A DNA stretch of 64,000 nucleotides from ELB16-189 sp018266435 (GCA_030123525.1 CP126125.1:2852001-2916000); one strand, 5' to 3'. Counted from the stretch's first letter, positions 35,574 through 45,251 are shown. Program-made: numbers and translations. Notes: generated by a model from the sequence alone, not told the origin.

Positions 35574-36685
35574 AGAAACTGACGATTTTTCATTTTAACC
35601 CGCTGGAGTGGTATCCGCCCCTGCAAAACATACTTCGTGTGCTGGAATCAGATACCCACTTTGATACCATTCGGGTTATAACCACCCGTGGCCGTGCCGA
35701 GTTGCCTGTCTTTTTAGCCCATTCAAAAAAAATAGTCATCATCCGGTTAGGGCGGTCGGGGGCAAAGCTGGGCTTAGCCACCCGCTGGTTTACGTATTTC
35801 TATTTTTATTCATACGGGCTGTTTTCGCTTTTGAAAGAGAGGCCGGGCCGGGTTCTTTATTTCGAAACCTTGTCGGGTTGGCCGGCTTATATTTACAAAC
35901 GCTTCTTTTACAGATCATCAAAAATTTTTATCCATTACCACGAATACACTACGGCCGCGGAGTATCAAAAGGGAATGGTATTAACCCGGTATTTTCATGC
36001 GCTGGAACATTGGTTGTATCCACGAGCAGAGTGGGTATCGCACACCAACCCCGACCGGATGAGTTTTTTTTTGCGTGATGTGACCCCGGTTAAGGTTGCC
36101 CACCCATTCATCCTGCCCAACTATCCGCCACGTAACTGGCTCAGGCCACCGCATGAAGTACACGAACCGTTGCGCATCATTTACATTGGGGCTTTGGGTA
36201 TGGATTCTATGTTTACCCAAGAGTTTGCCCAGTGGGTAACAAAATGGAGGCAACACGTAATATGGGATATTTATACTTATAACAGTGATGCAAAAGCAAT
36301 TGAATTTATTAAAGGACTCCAATCCTCAAATATATCTCTGAGGGAAGGTATCCATTATGAAAAACTTGTTGATATTATTCCACAATATGATGTGGGTGTA
36401 ATTTTTTACAAAGGCATTATCATGAATCATACGTATAGTGTCTCTAATAAATTTTATGAATACTTGACTTGTGGCCTGGATGTTTGGTTTTCCACTTCAC
36501 TGCTCAGCACGTTGCCGTACGCCACCACCACCAGTTATCCTAAAATACTGCCGCTGGATTTTAATTCATTGGTAGAAGTTGATCCCCGAAAACTTTGCAG
36601 CCGGAATGGCCTCACACTCCGCCAAGATCATTATTTTTGCGAAGTGGCTTTAGCGCCATTGATTCAGAAACTAACGGAGGAGTGA
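35570..36685 (+). CDS. Probable glycosyltransferase (GT-B)
   Basis: A 371-residue protein starting at GTG, overlapping the previous stop as GTGA. A Rossmann-type N-terminal domain (TIFHFNPLEWYPPLQNIL) and a C-terminal domain with LRIIYIGALGMDS, DIIPQYDVGVIFYKG and SNKFYEYLTCGLDVWF fit a GT4-like fold. The classical E-x7-E motif is weak, so the family call is less firm than for its neighbours. It ends at the GTG start of the FkbM gene. Confidence 0.7.
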   Translation: MKKLTIFHFNPLEWYPPLQNILRVLESDTHFDTIRVITTRGRAELPVFLAHSKKIVIIRLGRSGAKLGLATRWFTYFYFYSYGLFSLLKERPGRVLYFETLSGWPAYIYKRFFYRSSKIFIHYHEYTTAAEYQKGMVLTRYFHALEHWLYPRAEWVSHTNPDRMSFFLRDVTPVKVAHPFILPNYPPRNWLRPPHEVHEPLRIIYIGALGMDSMFTQEFAQWVTKWRQHVIWDIYTYNSDAKAIEFIKGLQSSNISLREGIHYEKLVDIIPQYDVGVIFYKGIIMNHTYSVSNKFYEYLTCGLDVWFSTSLLSTLPYATTTSYPKILPLDFNSLVEVDPRKLCSRNGLTLRQDHYFCEVALAPLIQKLTEE

Positions 36686-37497
36686 CAGCAAAATTATTTC
36701 AACGATTACCCGACTTTAAAGGCAAAAGGCGCTTGGCCCGGTTGGTGTTATACGATTACCTCGCCCATGCCACGGATATCCGGGTGACCAGCAAGGGCGG
36801 CAGTATATTTTTCCTTCCTAACGCAAAAGAGAACATTGGCTTTGAGTTGCTGATCAATGGAGATTATGAGCCCGACACCGTACAGTTTATTCTATCAAAA
36901 CTGCCTGCCGGAAAATCATTTTTAGATATTGGGGCAAACATCGGGTCCATTGCAATCCCGGTTGCAAGGGCTCGCCCTGAGGTAAAGGTAATTGGGGTAG
37001 AAGCTTCGCCACGAATTGCCGCTTACTTAAGGCGCAACCTGGCGATCAATCAACTGAACAATTTTATTGTTTTTGAACGGGCTATGTCTAATGAATCAGG
37101 TCAGGTGTTGAATTTTTTTTCACCGGATGAAAAATTTGGTAAAGGATCATTGTCTCCGGTATTTACCGATAACAGTACCCAGGTGGTATCAATCACGTTG
37201 GATGAATTGATTCAGACTCCCGGCTGCGAAGCGGGCCTGATAAAAGTGGATATTGAAGGGTATGAATATTTTGCTTTTGAGGGTGGCAAAGAAACATTGT
37301 CTAAACCCCAGGCACCGGATATTTATTTTGAGTTTGTTGACTGGTGCGAAAAAGCTGCCGGCCTGGAGCCGGGCTCATCACAAAGAGTATTGCAGTCGTA
37401 CGGGTATAAACTGTATGAGCGCGTGGGTAACCGCCTGAATAAACTTGAGTCGGTCGCTGTATCAGGTAGTAAAATGTTGTTTGCCACTAAATCATAA
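36682..37497 (+). CDS. FkbM-family SAM-dependent methyltransferase
   Basis: The GTG at 36682 overlaps the previous stop (GTGA) and is preceded by GGAGG, a rare good ribosome-binding site for this genome; the longer frame back to 36595 would overlap the previous gene by 91 bases and is rejected. The protein of about 271 residues has the canonical motif FLDIGANIGSIAIPVA, the VIGVEAS acidic strand and LIKVDIEGYEYFAFEGG, all diagnostic of FkbM. It would O-methylate a sugar in the glycan. A methyl cap is one way to end chains read by the Wzt C-terminal domain. Confidence 0.88.
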   Translation: MTAKLFQRLPDFKGKRRLARLVLYDYLAHATDIRVTSKGGSIFFLPNAKENIGFELLINGDYEPDTVQFILSKLPAGKSFLDIGANIGSIAIPVARARPEVKVIGVEASPRIAAYLRRNLAINQLNNFIVFERAMSNESGQVLNFFSPDEKFGKGSLSPVFTDNSTQVVSITLDELIQTPGCEAGLIKVDIEGYEYFAFEGGKETLSKPQAPDIYFEFVDWCEKAAGLEPGSSQRVLQSYGYKLYERVGNRLNKLESVAVSGSKMLFATKS

Positions 37498-37504
37498 CGT
37501 TCCA

Positions 37505-38494
37505 TTGAAAGTCGTCTTTTTTCACCGCAAACAGGCAGACGGAAATTTCAGCATCGAAGCGTTATTTCAACAAGTGCGCAATAGCCTGCCCGATGACATT
37601 GACCCGAAAATGTGTGAGATGCTTTTTTACAGCAGAGGTTTTTTCAGAAGGCTATTTTGCTGCTTGCAGGCTTTTTTTTCGCAAGGGGAAGTAAATCATG
37701 TGACAGGCGATATTCATTTTGTTACTTTATTTTTAAGAAGGAATAAAACCGTGCTGACTATTCACGATTTAGGATTCATGGAAGGTAAAAGCGGATTGAG
37801 TTATTTTATTTTAAAATGGTTTTGGATCGTGTGGCCGGCTAAACACTGCAAAGTGATCACGGTAATATCTGAGGCTACAAAAAATGAGTTGATTAGGTAT
37901 GTGCCCGGCTCAGCATCAAAAATCAAGGTCATTTACAATCCGGTATCTGATTTATTCAGACCTTTAGCGAAACAATTTAACAAGACAAGGCCGGTTATTT
38001 TACAAATCGGAACCAAGCACAACAAAAATATAGACCGGCTGCTGCAAGCAGTAAAAGGGTTGCCATGTGTGGTTTATTTTTTAGGCAAATTGGAACGAAA
38101 ACAGGTGCAGTTGCTTAACCAATTCAGCATTAGCTATAAAGAATATATAAATTTAAGTACAGAAGAGGTGGTTGAACTTTACCGCTCGTGTGATGTGGTA
38201 TCATTTGTTTCTACGGTAGAAGGTTTTGGATTACCCATTGTTGAAGCCAATGCCGTGGGGAGGGCAGTAGTTACTAGTAACATATCTTCTATGCCCGAAG
38301 TGGCAGGCGGAAGCGCCCATTTGGTTGATCCGTTTGATGTACAGTCTATCCGGGTGGGCATACAAAAGATACTAGATGACGATGCCTACCGGGAGCAATT
38401 AATAAAAAACGGATTTGAGAATGCGAAACGTTTTGACATCAAACAAATTGCTGACCAGTATGCCGGGGTGTACCGAAAATTATCAGCCCAGTAA
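37505..38494 (+). CDS. Glycosyltransferase, GT4 family
   Basis: A 329-residue GT-B enzyme read from TTG 37505 (LKVVFFHRKQADG), 7 bp after the previous stop; ATG 37445 would lie within the FkbM gene. Motifs are VLTIHDLGFMEG, VILQIGTKHNKNIDRLL and FVSTVEGFGLPIVEANAVG, with the retaining E-x7-E pattern typical of mannosyl/rhamnosyl-type GT4 enzymes. Specificity unknown. Confidence 0.86.
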   Translation: MKVVFFHRKQADGNFSIEALFQQVRNSLPDDIDPKMCEMLFYSRGFFRRLFCCLQAFFSQGEVNHVTGDIHFVTLFLRRNKTVLTIHDLGFMEGKSGLSYFILKWFWIVWPAKHCKVITVISEATKNELIRYVPGSASKIKVIYNPVSDLFRPLAKQFNKTRPVILQIGTKHNKNIDRLLQAVKGLPCVVYFLGKLERKQVQLLNQFSISYKEYINLSTEEVVELYRSCDVVSFVSTVEGFGLPIVEANAVGRAVVTSNISSMPEVAGGSAHLVDPFDVQSIRVGIQKILDDDAYREQLIKNGFENAKRFDIKQIADQYAGVYRKLSAQ

Positions 38495-38506
38495 ACCACC
38501 AATGAC

Positions 38507-39772
38507 GTGACTCTTTCAGTCGTTTTTATTGTGTTTGTTTTGCTTTATTTATTGCTGATGCGGCAAGCAAACAAATTTATTCCCATTATTTATTTAGCCT
38601 TGTTTACCTACTACATTCAATACATTTTTTCAGTTTATTTAATTTACAATGAATACCCGATGCTTGAAAGACAAATGCCACTGCGCCAGGAGGTATTATT
38701 TGGGTACCTGATTCCGGCCGTTGCGGCATTATTTGGTGGAGCCTTATTATTTAAAAAAGATATTGATCTCTCTCAACGGGTTAAAGACATCACCCCTCAG
38801 GCGGCTACCCGCCTGGGGCATCTGCTATTAATTATTTCTTTGTCGGTTGATGTGGGCACAATATTTATTCCTTCGCTGGAGTCGGTGAGTTCATTTACCA
38901 ATAACCTAAAGTACGGAGCCTTTATGTGCTATACGTTCAGTCTTACCCCACTGAATATAGTTTTAATGTTTTTAATTTTTTCGAACCTGCTGCGCGATGC
39001 ACTGATCGGTGGAATTTTTATTGACTTTTTTATGTGGTGCACCATGTTTTTTATGATGTTTTCTTACCGCTTTCAATTTTCAGATTTCAGAAGGTATCTT
39101 TTTATTCTCATTGCTTTTCCAGTACTGATTTTGATTCAATCAATCAAACAAGAGTACCGGTATTGTACTTACAAAGGAAAAAAAGAATCCGGTCTTGGTA
39201 CACTTACTGAGTTGGCTATAAAAAAACAGGAACAAGAAGACTCGCCCTTTACGGAATCATCCGGAGTAATCAATACGGTTGCCCGGTTAAACCAGGGCTG
39301 GCACGTAGCTAAGGTAATGAAACATGTACCCAGCAAAGTGCCGTTTTCAAACGGAGAAGATTTTTTATCGGATTTGAAAGGTGTCATTTTACCCCGGGTA
39401 CTTTTTCCAGAAAAAAAAATTGCGGGCGACCATTCTAAGTTCGAACATTTTACCGGGCATATTCTGCACAACAATACGTCTATGACCGTAGGTGTGCTGG
39501 GTGATTATTACCTTAACTTTGGTTATACCGGTGCGCTGGTTGGGCTTTTTATTTTTGGAGCTGTAGCATCACGCGCTGTTTATTGGTTTACTAAGAAATA
39601 CGTTGTTAGCCATCCCATCAATATTATTTGGATACCCGTGTTGTTTGGTTACATGGTCAGAGCCAACAATGATTTTTACACAGTCATCAACAGCATGTTT
39701 AAAGGTTTTTTAATTTTTTTGTTTGTTCAGTTTTTACTCAAGGCTGTATGGCCTGAACCTGCTGCACGTTGA
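38507..39772 (+). CDS. Polytopic membrane protein, candidate O-antigen/EPS polymerase (Wzy-like)
   Basis: A 421-residue protein starting at GTG with about ten hydrophobic helices and a large loop at about 220-320 (rich in K, E and P, containing LARLNQGWHVAKVM and PRVLFPEKK). Oligosaccharide polymerases of Bacteroidota are recognised mainly by this topology, and the block LPR-x-LFP-x-K with a following 'GxLGDYYLNFG' motif is common among them. Direct sequence conservation is low, so the call is moderate. If correct, the locus holds a polymerase as well as an ABC exporter. Confidence 0.65.
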   Translation: MTLSVVFIVFVLLYLLLMRQANKFIPIIYLALFTYYIQYIFSVYLIYNEYPMLERQMPLRQEVLFGYLIPAVAALFGGALLFKKDIDLSQRVKDITPQAATRLGHLLLIISLSVDVGTIFIPSLESVSSFTNNLKYGAFMCYTFSLTPLNIVLMFLIFSNLLRDALIGGIFIDFFMWCTMFFMMFSYRFQFSDFRRYLFILIAFPVLILIQSIKQEYRYCTYKGKKESGLGTLTELAIKKQEQEDSPFTESSGVINTVARLNQGWHVAKVMKHVPSKVPFSNGEDFLSDLKGVILPRVLFPEKKIAGDHSKFEHFTGHILHNNTSMTVGVLGDYYLNFGYTGALVGLFIFGAVASRAVYWFTKKYVVSHPINIIWIPVLFGYMVRANNDFYTVINSMFKGFLIFLFVQFLLKAVWPEPAAR

Positions 39773-40896
39773 AAACTAAAATCGTTTTCCTTTACCCGTA
39801 TTACTGGCCGCTCTACCAGGCAGGCGGCCCGGTTCAGTCGTTGTTTAACTTAGCCGGTATTTTAAAAGATAAAGCTGAGGTATGGGTTATATCAAAATCG
39901 GCCGATGTTGACGGATCGCCTTTGAAAAATCATCCACGCAGTCAGTGGACAGATGGAATTAATGGAGAGAAAATATGGTACCAGCCGTTCATTACCCCGG
40001 GTTTGATACTTCGGCAACTGCAACAGATCAAGCCCGATTTGGTTTTTGTAAACGGTGTTTTTAATGCGTCCACTACACTGCCTGGAATTTTTTTCAGCCG
40101 CTGGCTGGGTATTAAAATAATTTTTTCGCCTCGAGGCATGTTGCAGACCTGGGGACTGAAGCAAAACCGTTTGCTAAAAATGGCATACCTTTTTGTAGTA
40201 AAACTTATTTTGCCACCAACCCTGCAATGGCATGCTACCGACCTGCAAGAGAAAGAAGATATTGTTCGGGTGTTTGGAAACAGAAGACAAGTTCATTTGG
40301 CCGGTAATATTCCAAGAAAAATAATCCCGTACCAACATTTGAAGTGGCGAGCTGCAAACGAAAAAATAAAATTGATCTTTTTGTCGTTGATCAATCCGAA
40401 TAAAAATCTCCATGCGGTGATTGGTGCGGTAAGGCAACAGCCGGAAGATTTCTCTTTAGACATTTACGGCCCGGCTGCTCATCTGCAATATTGGAAACTA
40501 TGCCTTGAAAAGATGAAAGGTGCGGACAACATTCTTTATCATGGGCCGGTTGAGCCGTGGACGGTTCAGGAATTATTAGGTCAATTTCATTTTTTTGTTT
40601 TACCAACCCAAGGCGAAAATTTTGGCCATGCCATCTTTGACTCCCTTTCGTCCAGTGTTCCGGTTATCGTTTCGCGAAATGTGCCCTGGAAAAAGATTGA
40701 TCAAACCCATGCCGGGTATTATATTCTCAGCAATGAGGATATGGAAAACGGATTGACAAGTATTTTAAATGAGATTCAAAAATTATCTGATCAGTCGTAC
40801 CGGCAAATGAGAGAATCTGCCTATCATTATGCCGTTGATTATTGGAACACGAATGACTTTATTAATCAATATCAATTTTTACTCGAACAACAATAG
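39769..40896 (+). CDS. Glycosyltransferase, GT4 family
   Basis: A 375-residue GT-B enzyme starting at TTG, overlapping the previous stop as TTGA. It opens KIVFLYPYYWPLYQAGGPVQSL, a WcaI/WbuB-like start with the GGPVQS acceptor loop. IIFSPRGMLQTWGLKQN and FVLPTQGENFGHAIFDSLSS carry the donor-site E-x-FGH motif. It precedes the carbamoyltransferase by 6 bp. Confidence 0.87.
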   Translation: MKTKIVFLYPYYWPLYQAGGPVQSLFNLAGILKDKAEVWVISKSADVDGSPLKNHPRSQWTDGINGEKIWYQPFITPGLILRQLQQIKPDLVFVNGVFNASTTLPGIFFSRWLGIKIIFSPRGMLQTWGLKQNRLLKMAYLFVVKLILPPTLQWHATDLQEKEDIVRVFGNRRQVHLAGNIPRKIIPYQHLKWRAANEKIKLIFLSLINPNKNLHAVIGAVRQQPEDFSLDIYGPAAHLQYWKLCLEKMKGADNILYHGPVEPWTVQELLGQFHFFVLPTQGENFGHAIFDSLSSSVPVIVSRNVPWKKIDQTHAGYYILSNEDMENGLTSILNEIQKLSDQSYRQMRESAYHYAVDYWNTNDFINQYQFLLEQQ

Positions 40897-40902
40897 GTAT
40901 CC

Positions 40903-42627
40903 ATGCTCATCCTCGGTCTTAATGCGTATCATGCTGATTCTTCTGCAGCAATTTTTAAAGACGGCATACTGATTGCCGCCACGGAAGAAGAACGTTTTCG
41001 TAGAATCAAACACTGGGCGGGCTTTCCCAGCGAAGCGATAAAATTCTGTTTGAAGGAAGCCAATATTTCTTTGCAACAGGTGGATTACATCACCATTGGC
41101 CGCGACCCAAAAGCAAAGTTTTGGAGTAAAGTAAAATTTGTGTTGGCCAATGTGCACAAAAAAAATACGCTGCTTTCCGATCGCATTAAAAACTCAAAGA
41201 AGATTGCCAGTATTGAAAGCGAGTTAGCCGCCATCAGCAACTTACCCGAGGCTGAAATAAAACCCAAAATTATTAACGTAGAGCATCACCGAAGCCACCT
41301 GGCCTCGGCTTTTTTTGCCAGCCCGTTTGATGAGGCAGCTATTCTTTCGATCGATGGCTCGGGCGATTTCACTACGACAATGATTGCCACCGGCAAAGGC
41401 AACGAAATCACCGTTCTTGATTCTGTTGACTTCCCGGTTTCGGCCGGATTGTTTTATACTGCGTTTACCCAGTACCTCGGATTTCCTCATTACGGTGATG
41501 AATACAAAGTAATGGGGCTGGCGCCTTACGGTGAGCCGGTGTATGCCGATGCTATAAAAAAAATTATCCGGTTTAACGCAAACGGACTATTTAGCTGGGA
41601 TGAAAGTTATTTTGCTAACCCCACTGAAATAAAACTGGATTACTCCACGCACGTTCCAGATATCTCTCAGCTCTTCGGAAATAAAATGGTTATAACATTT
41701 GGCCCGCCACGCGAAGCCAAAGAAGAATTAACACAAAAACATAAAGATATTGCCGCCAGTGTTCAGCGGGTTTGCGAAGAATTGATCCTACACATTTTAA
41801 GTAGTCTGCAACAGAGAACCGGTCTTAAAAATATTTGCATAGCCGGTGGCGTGGCGCAAAACTCAGTAGCCAACGGTAAGATTATTGAAAGAACAAATTT
41901 TGAAAATCTATACATCCCTTCGGCCGGCCACGATGCGGGCATAAGCATGGGCAGTGCACAGTATGCGTACCATCATGTACTGAAAAACAAGAGATGCCCG
42001 CCCATTTACAGTGCTTATACCGGCAGTAAATTTTCTAATGATGAAATTGAAAAGCTGCTGCGTGAACGTAACATTTCATTTAAGAGATTAGAAGATGAAA
42101 AACTTTTTGATCGGGTAACCGATAAATTAATACAACCCGGTGTGGTAGGATGGTTCAGCGGGCGGGCTGAGTTTGGCCCGCGGGCACTGGGTGCCCGGTC
42201 TATTCTGGCCGATCCAAGAAACCCGAATGCCAAAGATTTATTAAACGCCAAAATAAAAAGACGCGAAAGTTTTCGCCCGTTTGCTCCATCCATTTTAAAA
42301 GAATATACCGGTGAGTTTTTTGAAAAAACAGAAGACGTACCCTTCATGGAAAAAGTCTTCCCAATCAAAAAAGAGAAACGCGAATTAATCCCGGCTGTAA
42401 CTCATGTGGATGGAACGGGCCGTTTACAAACGGTGATGCGCGAGGTATCACCCCGTTATTACGAGTTGATTGATACCTTCCGAAAGAAGACCGGTATCCC
42501 CATTCTGCTCAATACATCCTTTAATGAAAATGAACCGATTGTGAATACACCGGCTGAAGCCCTCGACTGCTTCTTGCGCACCAACATGGATATGCTGGTG
42601 CTTGAAAACTGCGTAGTGGAACGATGA
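40903..42627 (+). CDS. Carbamoyltransferase, NodU/CmcH family
   Basis: A 574-residue two-domain enzyme. The N-terminal Kae1-like domain begins ILGLNAYHADSSAAIFKDG, contains VEHHRSHLASAFFASPFDEA, and has ILSIDGSGDF for ATP/metal. The second half has CIAGGVAQNSVANGKI, then the C-terminal YrdC-like half with GRAEFGPRALGARSILADPR and RRESFRPFAPS. It forms carbamoyl-AMP from carbamoyl phosphate and places a carbamoyl group on a hydroxyl of a sugar. In this locus it probably decorates or caps the glycan. Confidence 0.92.
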   Translation: MLILGLNAYHADSSAAIFKDGILIAATEEERFRRIKHWAGFPSEAIKFCLKEANISLQQVDYITIGRDPKAKFWSKVKFVLANVHKKNTLLSDRIKNSKKIASIESELAAISNLPEAEIKPKIINVEHHRSHLASAFFASPFDEAAILSIDGSGDFTTTMIATGKGNEITVLDSVDFPVSAGLFYTAFTQYLGFPHYGDEYKVMGLAPYGEPVYADAIKKIIRFNANGLFSWDESYFANPTEIKLDYSTHVPDISQLFGNKMVITFGPPREAKEELTQKHKDIAASVQRVCEELILHILSSLQQRTGLKNICIAGGVAQNSVANGKIIERTNFENLYIPSAGHDAGISMGSAQYAYHHVLKNKRCPPIYSAYTGSKFSNDEIEKLLRERNISFKRLEDEKLFDRVTDKLIQPGVVGWFSGRAEFGPRALGARSILADPRNPNAKDLLNAKIKRRESFRPFAPSILKEYTGEFFEKTEDVPFMEKVFPIKKEKRELIPAVTHVDGTGRLQTVMREVSPRYYELIDTFRKKTGIPILLNTSFNENEPIVNTPAEALDCFLRTNMDMLVLENCVVER

Positions 42628-43367
42628 AAATTTCTATCCTAACCGTTACGTTTAATTCGGCCGCTACTCTTCAGAGCACGTTTGATTCCATTCGCACCCA
42701 GCATTATTCAGATATTGAATACATTGTGGTGGATGGAAATTCTACCGATGGTACACGTCATCTCATTCAAACCAACGAGAATATAATCGATAAATCAATC
42801 AGCGAGCCCGACAAGGGCATTTACGATGCCATGAACAAAGCGATAAAATTGGCAACTGGTGATGTGGTGGGCATTCTTAACTCCGATGATTTTTATGCCG
42901 ATGAAATGATTTTGTCAAAAGTAGCTGAAGCATTTGAAAATGATTCAGTCGATGCGGTATTTGGTGACCTGGAATTTGTTGACCCGAATAATTTATCAAA
43001 GGTGGTGCGCACGTACTCATCGGCTCATTGGAACCCGAAAAAATTTGCCTGGGGTTTTATGCCGGCTCATCCTACATTTTTTGTGCGGAGAAAATACTAC
43101 GAAAAATTTGGCTCGTTTAAAACGGATTATAAAATTGCGGCTGACTATGAACTTTTAATTCGTTTTCTTTTGGTTCATCAATTAAAATACAAATACCTTC
43201 CATTAAAAATGGTTGTGATGCGAAAAGGCGGTGTCAGTTCGAGCGGATGGAAGAGCAACTTCATTCTCAATAACGAAATTATGCGGGCCTGCCGTGACAA
43301 TGGAATATATACCAATTCGTTAATGGTGTACAGTAAGTATTTTAGAAAATTGTTTGAACTTTTTTGA
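42624..43367 (+). CDS. Glycosyltransferase, GT2 family (WcaE-like)
   Basis: A 247-residue GT-A enzyme. KISILTVTFNSAATLQSTF is the opening, EYIVVDGNSTDGT the nucleotide-binding block, and KGIYDAMNKAIKLATGDVVG followed by LNSDDFY holds the DxD-like metal site. This order is that of colanic-acid WcaE-like enzymes. It overlaps the carbamoyltransferase by 4 bp. Confidence 0.9.
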   Translation: MKISILTVTFNSAATLQSTFDSIRTQHYSDIEYIVVDGNSTDGTRHLIQTNENIIDKSISEPDKGIYDAMNKAIKLATGDVVGILNSDDFYADEMILSKVAEAFENDSVDAVFGDLEFVDPNNLSKVVRTYSSAHWNPKKFAWGFMPAHPTFFVRRKYYEKFGSFKTDYKIAADYELLIRFLLVHQLKYKYLPLKMVVMRKGGVSSSGWKSNFILNNEIMRACRDNGIYTNSLMVYSKYFRKLFELF

Positions 43368-44287
43368 TGAAAACGATTTTAATTACCGGCATCAGTGGAT
43401 TTGCAGGCAATAACCTCGCGGCCTATTTGCTGCACCATACCCATTGGAAAATTTTAGGATCAAGCCGGAGGAAGGAATTTTCTGTGGATCACACCAATAT
43501 CAAACTAGTTCCTGCAGACAGCCGGATGTGGGATGAAGAAAAAATTGATGCAGTCATACACCTGGCCGGTATTGCCCATGATTTAAGCGGTGAATTCGTT
43601 TCTGCTGATTATGAAAAGGTAAATGTTGAAGGTACTAAAAGACTAGTTGATGAATTTATAAAATCAAAAGCTTCAATTTTTATCTTTATCAGTTCAATCA
43701 AGGCCGTTGCCGATCACTCAGATGTTGTGCTTGATGAACTGGCTGCACCCAGGCCGCAAACGGATTATGGAAAGTCAAAACGAAAGGCTGAACAATATAT
43801 TATTTCCCGGCAAATCAGCGATAAATCTTTTTACATTTTGCGACCGGCTATGATGTATGGGCCAACCAACAAAGGAAACCTGAATTTGCTATACCGGTTT
43901 GTGAAATCCGGATGGCCTTTTCCGTTAGGAGCATTTCAAAACCTGCGATCTTTTCTTTCTGTTGAAAACTTTAGTTTTGTCATTCGCTCAATCATCGAAG
44001 GGAAATTACAGCCCGGTACGTATCACGTGGCCGACAGTGGTTTTTTATCTACGAATGAACTGTATGCGTTGATAGCCGATGTGTCAGGCATAAAAAACAG
44101 GAACTGGAAACTGCCTAAGAAAATAATTCAATGGGCGGCAACCCTAACCGGTCAAACCAATCGTTTGAATAAATTGACGGAGAACATGATGGTATCCAAT
44201 AATAAACTTATTCAGCAAATGGGCTGTGACTTACCGGTTAGCCTGAATGAAGGGTTGAGAAACGTAATTAAAAACTGGAATGTATAA
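43367..44287 (+). CDS. NAD-dependent epimerase/reductase, WbpV-like SDR
   Basis: A 306-residue extended SDR. The motif is ITGISGFAGNNLAA, the catalytic Ser lies in FISSIKAVAD and Tyr-x3-Lys in DYGKSKRKAEQ. The ATG at 43367 shares one base with the previous stop; a TTG one codon earlier is possible. It overlaps the WbpL-like gene by 8 bp. A reductase/epimerase immediately before WbpL is the arrangement of WbpV/WbpK in Pseudomonas, where it makes the UDP-QuiNAc or UDP-FucNAc used by WbpL. The 4-keto substrate would come from the PglF/WbpM-like dehydratase at 54627. Confidence 0.8.
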   Translation: MKTILITGISGFAGNNLAAYLLHHTHWKILGSSRRKEFSVDHTNIKLVPADSRMWDEEKIDAVIHLAGIAHDLSGEFVSADYEKVNVEGTKRLVDEFIKSKASIFIFISSIKAVADHSDVVLDELAAPRPQTDYGKSKRKAEQYIISRQISDKSFYILRPAMMYGPTNKGNLNLLYRFVKSGWPFPLGAFQNLRSFLSVENFSFVIRSIIEGKLQPGTYHVADSGFLSTNELYALIADVSGIKNRNWKLPKKIIQWAATLTGQTNRLNKLTENMMVSNNKLIQQMGCDLPVSLNEGLRNVIKNWNV

Positions 44288-45251
44288 TAGCTGGCTGATA
44301 TTTGTTGCCGGTGCAGTTTTTTTGCTGGCTATAGAGTTGATTTATTTTAAAATAGCTGCCCGTTATGATATCATTGATAAACCCAATGAGCGGAGCTCGC
44401 ACTCCAGCCCAATCATTCGCGGAGGCGGTATCCTTTTTTTATTCAGTGTAATCGGCTGGTTTGTAACCGGCTCATTTTCTTTCCCCTGGTTTGTGACGGC
44501 TGTGCTCATTGCTTCGGTTGTAAGTTTTACTGACGATTTAGGTACAGTTAATTTTTTAATTCGCATGGCCGTTCAGTGTGCAAGCATTTTGCTTATTTTT
44601 TTTCAACTGGATATATATACTTACCCGGTATTTTTGGTCATTGCCGCACTGATTGTATCAGTAGGTACCCTTAATGCATTTAATTTTATGGATGGAATTA
44701 ACGGAATCACAGGAATGTATTCGTTAGTCACTCTGGCTACACTTTATTTTGTTCAAACTCAGATTATTTCATTTACCCACACTGATCTGCTGATCTGGGT
44801 TTCACTGGCATTGATTATTTTTCTTGTTTTTAATTTCAGAAAAAATGCCCGTTGTTTTGCTGGCGATGTGGGTAGCATTAGCATTGCATTAGTCATTGTT
44901 TTTTTAATCGGTCAATTAATCATTAAAACCAACTGGCCCTATTGGATTTTTCTGTTATTGGTTTACGGTATGGACTCGGTAATCACAATTGTTTTCAGGT
45001 TGATTAGAAGAGAAAATATCTTTAAGCCACACCGCACACACCTGTACCAATACTACAGCAATGAGTTGGGGTATGATCATCGTGCTATATCCGTAATGTA
45101 CGGACTGGTTCAATTTTTTTTTAATGTTGTGTTAGCTTATGCTTTTATTCAAGGCAACGTGAGGTGGGTGGTTTGTACCGTTGTGGCATTTACCGGTTTG
45201 TATGTCATGGCACGCTTTTCAGTAATTAGAAAAGTAAAGGCCATCAAATGA
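44280..45251 (+). CDS. wbpL: Polyprenyl-phosphate HexNAc-1-phosphate transferase, WbpL/WecA family
   Basis: A 323-residue polytopic enzyme of the PNPT superfamily with about ten helices. Key motifs: DKPNERSSHSSPIIRGGGI, DD at Asp85-Asp86 in FTDDLG, FNFMDGINGITG, CFAGDVGS and KPHRTHLYQ (the HRxHxYQ-type loop). It moves a HexNAc-1-phosphate (FucNAc, QuiNAc or GlcNAc) from UDP-sugar to undecaprenyl phosphate, starting a repeat unit. The next gene encodes a second, unrelated initiating enzyme. Confidence 0.92.
   Translation: MYNSWLIFVAGAVFLLAIELIYFKIAARYDIIDKPNERSSHSSPIIRGGGILFLFSVIGWFVTGSFSFPWFVTAVLIASVVSFTDDLGTVNFLIRMAVQCASILLIFFQLDIYTYPVFLVIAALIVSVGTLNAFNFMDGINGITGMYSLVTLATLYFVQTQIISFTHTDLLIWVSLALIIFLVFNFRKNARCFAGDVGSISIALVIVFLIGQLIIKTNWPYWIFLLLVYGMDSVITIVFRLIRRENIFKPHRTHLYQYYSNELGYDHRAISVMYGLVQFFFNVVLAYAFIQGNVRWVVCTVVAFTGLYVMARFSVIRKVKAIK

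Noticed and set aside
36595..36681. A 29-residue N-terminal extension of the FkbM methyltransferase
   Set aside because: It would overlap the preceding gene by 91 bp, and a GTG with GGAGG before it sits at 36682, overlapping the stop as elsewhere in the locus.
37445..37504. An upstream start for the GT4 gene inside the FkbM gene
   Set aside because: The family-like N-terminus begins at TTG 37505, just after the previous stop.
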